Shown here: positions 26,791 through 64,000 of the stretch, one piece after another | Layout of the letters: the number at the start of each line of letters is the position of its first letter | Numbering within the stretch: the first letter of the stretch is position 1 | The notes under the pieces: model-generated | What the model was told of the DNA's origin: nothing | The model's input: only the letters and a program-made list of their open reading frames with translations | Database searches by the model: none | Made by a program: the position numbers and the translations under genes | Assembly: GCA_008933995.1 (NCBI GenBank) | Contig: WARS01000010.1 | Span: 5,001,001-5,065,000, forward strand | DNA length: 64,000 bases | Direction: 5' to 3' | DNA from: Datnioides undecimradiatus | Lineage: Eukaryota; Chordata; Actinopteri; Lobotiformes; Datnioididae

Positions 26791-27775
26791 TTTATTTACG
26801 AAACATACGTACTTGGTCATGAAAACACATGCACTATAGTTCTCCAGGAGATGTCGCGATTGTGCAAGACCATTATGGTATTAAATGAATCAGAACTGGC
26901 TGAGCACGTTACATTTTACGTCTTTGACGCGAACATCCAATCACGAAACGACATACATGGTACGCACCAATCAGAGAACAGGATGTTTCTGACGCAACAC
27001 GCCTCTTCCGTGTTGTTCTTGGGTAATTTTATTACCTGATAGTTGCAGGTCAGGTAGAAATTCTCAGTCGCCCAGTTTATTACCTTGTTGCACAGGCTGA
27101 ATAGTTGGGTAGTTAAATTGTTCTATAATTGCCGTATATATATGAAATCTAAAAAAATAGGGTTTGTTTGATGTATGACAAACGCATTGCCTGTAAGTCT
27201 AAGCTCGGGGCAAAGACAACTATATGAAGCAATGCGCCATTGAAAGTGTGGCGGAAAGAAAAGGTTTGATTCGTTTTTGGGCATGTTTCCTAATATATAA
27301 AAACTGCAATTGTGGCTTGTGGTTGCAGCTTTGCAAGTTAAATGTGAAGACATAGATGTTAGGAATTTTTAACAGACACATACATTTTGTGTAATTGATA
27401 TTTTAACCAGTTGGGCTTACGTTGCTATATGTTTGGTGCCGTCTCTTTAGCTGTGTCTCAGTCTAATTAGCTGCCAACCACTTCCTAAAGTAATTTTCTC
27501 TCTAGTTACAGATTCAATAGCACTGTGCGGGTCTAAGGGCCCACACTCAATATGTCCGCCGCGGAGGTCCACATTTGTTCAGTAGGAATGTGGTAGGCGG
27601 GGCTGCAAAGGCTAGTGTCAAACTTTGGGAATGACAGGAGTGCTGCAGGATTCGCAAAGAAGGGGAAGTGTCGCCCTTGTTGGTCCTGTTTGGATTACTT
27701 TGACTTTTTTTTACGCAGAGTCTTTGGATTCACCACCTTTCTATAGATAGTACGGCTTCCACAGACTCCTCAGCC
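26791..27775 (+). promoter_or_regulatory. Intergenic region, promoter and 5'UTR of oxsr1
   Basis: About 1 kb between myd88 and the oxsr1 ATG. Two CCAAT boxes lie at 26937 and 26967, and a GC box GGCGGGGC at 27596-27603 lies about 175 bp before the start codon. No TATA box is evident near the GC box. The start site and any non-coding first exon cannot be fixed from sequence. Confidence 0.45.
26937..26971 (+). promoter_or_regulatory. Tandem CCAAT boxes 30 bp apart
   Basis: CCAATCA at 26937 and CCAATCAGAG at 26967, same orientation, spaced about three helical turns. The flanks suit NF-Y binding. They lie about 0.8 kb upstream of the oxsr1 start and just past the myd88 poly(A) signal. Confidence 0.4.
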
Positions 27776-61756
<33,981 letters not shown>

Positions 61757-62820
61757 ACTGTATTGGGACCTGGGACCGTGACTTGCCTAAAAAATGTGAA
61801 AATTAAAAAAAAAAAAATAGTTTAATTAATTAATTTTTTCTTTCTATGGCTGTAAAGAAACCACTACTGCCAAAGAAAACAGTACCGTTTTTGTCACCCA
61901 TAGGATTATACAATGCCGCCTCGATGCATTTGGTGGTCGGCTGAAGTATCAGAGCGTACAGTATAAGAATCACTCGAAAAAGTTTACAGCGTATATGTAG
62001 AAGGATGCAAGTACCTACAGCAAACAGTTTTCATTTACCATTCTGGTCGCGCTCATTCTGTTGTGTTTTCTCTCTCTAATATGTGATGCATTTGCACAAT
62101 CTGAACTAACGCCCTTGAATCCTGATAAGTGTAACAATGCCTTATATTCATCAGAACTACTGAATGCACGTTTTGGGGACGTCCCCCAGTTACCATATGG
62201 AGCATTATGTTGTCTGAAATGTACAAATGTGGTTTCACTTGTGCGTGTCGAACTTTTTACTCACTCTTCAGAGCAGATGAAAGGTGCAGCCTGTTAAACC
62301 AGCTAGAATTAAAAATGTAAACACAAAAATTTAATCTGGAGTCACTTTTTAACAATAATTGGAACATTTCCAGCAGTAACAATCTGTAATGGATGAGACC
62401 AGTTTTATTCTGTGTGTTTCTTATCGTTGACAAATGCCACAAAAAAACACAACAACGTGTCGGTCTGTCTCAGTACTGACTCTCCTGTGTTTTCTCTGGC
62501 AGTACGGGAGGTGCAGATGTTCAAAAATACCAAACCATACACCACAGAGTTTATCAAATGTTATTCCAACAGAAGTAAACCAAGTGGGACTATTTCCAAC
62601 TGAGGATTAATACACATTTTGTGCTGTTGTGAGTTTTCACAGCAGCAGGATGTTGCATGTTGGATCTGTTCATTGTTTGTGTCTTTTTATGGGTTTGTTC
62701 ACCCCAAGAAAAATATTAATTATAATCAGTCTTATCATTTGCAAATATTGACACAACCAGCATTTTGATAAAGGAAACAAATTAGTCTGCCAACTTTAAT
62801 AAAGCTGGTTATTATATCAT
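61757..62820 (+). other. 3'UTR of oxsr1 with candidate poly(A) signal at 62798-62803
   Basis: AT-rich sequence after the TAA at 61754, including an A run near 61806. AATAAA occurs at 62798 and again at 62963, so either could be used. Confidence 0.5.
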
Positions 62821-64000
62821 TACATGTAGAGTGCACACAACTTCAATTAGTGTTAGCTTAAACAAAATTTTAAAAAGGAGTGCAAGATACAATTCTGAAT
62901 ACTTAATACTTTGGCCTTCTAAAGGCTAAAGTTTTGAAGTTACGGTTGGGCTGGTCAAAAATAATAAATTGATATAACATGAAAGTTGCCTCCTTTTGTT
63001 CTCTACACCACCTGAGGTCATTCTGTAATTGTGAAGTAAAAAGTTTGACAGCAGCTGAAACCACACGTGTTGTATGAGCAGATGTGTCTGTCTGTTGGTA
63101 TTAGTTTGTGTCTGTTTGGAATCAGTTTCTCAAATTCTTGAAAAAACAAAAAAAGACTTAAGTGCATTTTTGTTTATGTGGATGAAACAGAAGTACTTGA
63201 TTTAACCTCTAGTATGTAAATAATGACATCTGGCTTTGGTTTGTTTTTATACTGGGTGTTTCACTCTTGGCCTTTTTTCTCGTCCTATGACACGATTGTG
63301 GGTTGTAGCGCTGCGTTGAAGGAAGACGACGACACTGTCAGTTTAGCTTTGAAATCCTCTCACCTTGCAGGACATACTGTCACTCGCTGTATGTCATGCG
63401 TGACGCTCATTTACCTTCAGCTTTTCATTTTTTGCCTTTTGAGAAGTTTGGATATGTTTTCCTTCGGAGCCACAGCTGTCTTGATGCACTGCTTACCGCC
63501 TGTCCAGCTTAAATTTCCCCAAATTTTAAGCAAACGGCAAGTTTGTCTCCAGCACTTAATAAAACAAAGTGGAGGCTGTTTACAGTACACATGAAGTCAT
63601 ACAGCTGCTTTATCACTTGTTGGTCTTCTTTTAAACGGCTAAAATGAAGATTTTAGGTCCCACAGATATGAAACAGCCCAGCGACGATTGTAGACATTTT
63701 GAAAGATCAGAAATGTGTTTTGGATTCATATTAAAAAAAAGGCTGTTGTCAATATAGGTGTGACATCCTTTCAGCCGCTCTCTGGATCTTTAATAATGAA
63801 TGTGCATCTCACAGTCACTGGCGTCAACGGCAGCGGCAGGTTTGTTTAATACTCTGCTCTAACGCGCAGATCTGAAACGCCAGCAAAGTTTTACTGTTTA
63901 ATTTGGTGATGTGGTAACGTCATAACCCTCCAGATGCCATATTGAATGAAAACGAATGAATTCTTTTGCTTGCAGATAAAATGTCAAGAGGAACTCTTTC
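62821..64000 (+). other. Extended 3'UTR or intergenic DNA at the right edge
   Basis: No supported gene. The 123-residue open frame at 63223-63594 lacks recognisable motifs and looks like chance. At the very end, TTGCTTGCAG is followed by ATAAAATGTCAAGAGG, which could be a splice acceptor and start codon of a further gene, but only 25 bases remain. Confidence 0.5.

Noticed and set aside
63223-63594. 123-residue open frame after oxsr1
   Set aside because: Cys/Leu/Phe-rich composition without domain features, probably chance in 3'UTR or intergenic DNA.

Overview
This is nuclear DNA from a teleost fish, most likely a percomorph. Every gene has many short exons with GT/AG introns, AATAAA signals follow the stop codons, and the encoded proteins read as fish orthologues of vertebrate signalling proteins. 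No bacterial, organellar, viral or CRISPR features were seen. All four genes lie on the + strand, head to tail. I built the exon models by hand from splice sites, reading phase and remembered family alignments, with no database search.

Layout. (1) 1-16.9 kb: the 3' part (13 coding exons) of a MEKK2/MEKK3-type MAP kinase kinase kinase. It enters from the left edge inside the PB1 domain and ends at 14969, followed by a 3'UTR of about 1.9 kb. (2) 17.5-22.9 kb: a complete cry-dash gene (14 coding exons, 521 residues), a light-dependent single-strand-DNA photolyase/cryptochrome. (3) 23.3-26.8 kb: a complete myd88 gene (5 coding exons, 288 residues), the Toll/IL-1 receptor adaptor. (4) 27.8-61.8 kb: a complete oxsr1 gene (18 coding exons, 539 residues), the WNK-activated kinase of the NKCC/KCC cotransporter pathway. 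Its first four introns of 6-8 kb hold most of the non-coding DNA and several interspersed repeats. About 2.2 kb of 3'UTR or intergenic DNA follows.

Functional links. MEKK3-type kinases and MyD88 are both known in Toll/IL-1 receptor signalling, but that does not show that their adjacency matters. Intergenic gaps are short: about 0.4 kb before the myd88 start and about 1 kb before the oxsr1 start.

Main points of interest. (a) A cry-dash intron has no usable AG acceptor. Only a GT-AC intron restores the conserved protein, so this is a rare splice site, a sequence error or a lesion. (b) A perfect inverted pair of D-box-like half-sites next to an E'-box lies about 150 bp upstream of the cry-dash start, and could be a light-response module. 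(c) A coding-like, splice-phase-compatible extra exon lies in oxsr1 intron 11. As a terminal exon it would give a kinase without its substrate-docking CCT domain. (d) The MAP3K mixes MAP3K2- and MAP3K3-like residues, consistent with a third fish paralogue. No wholly new multi-gene system is visible.
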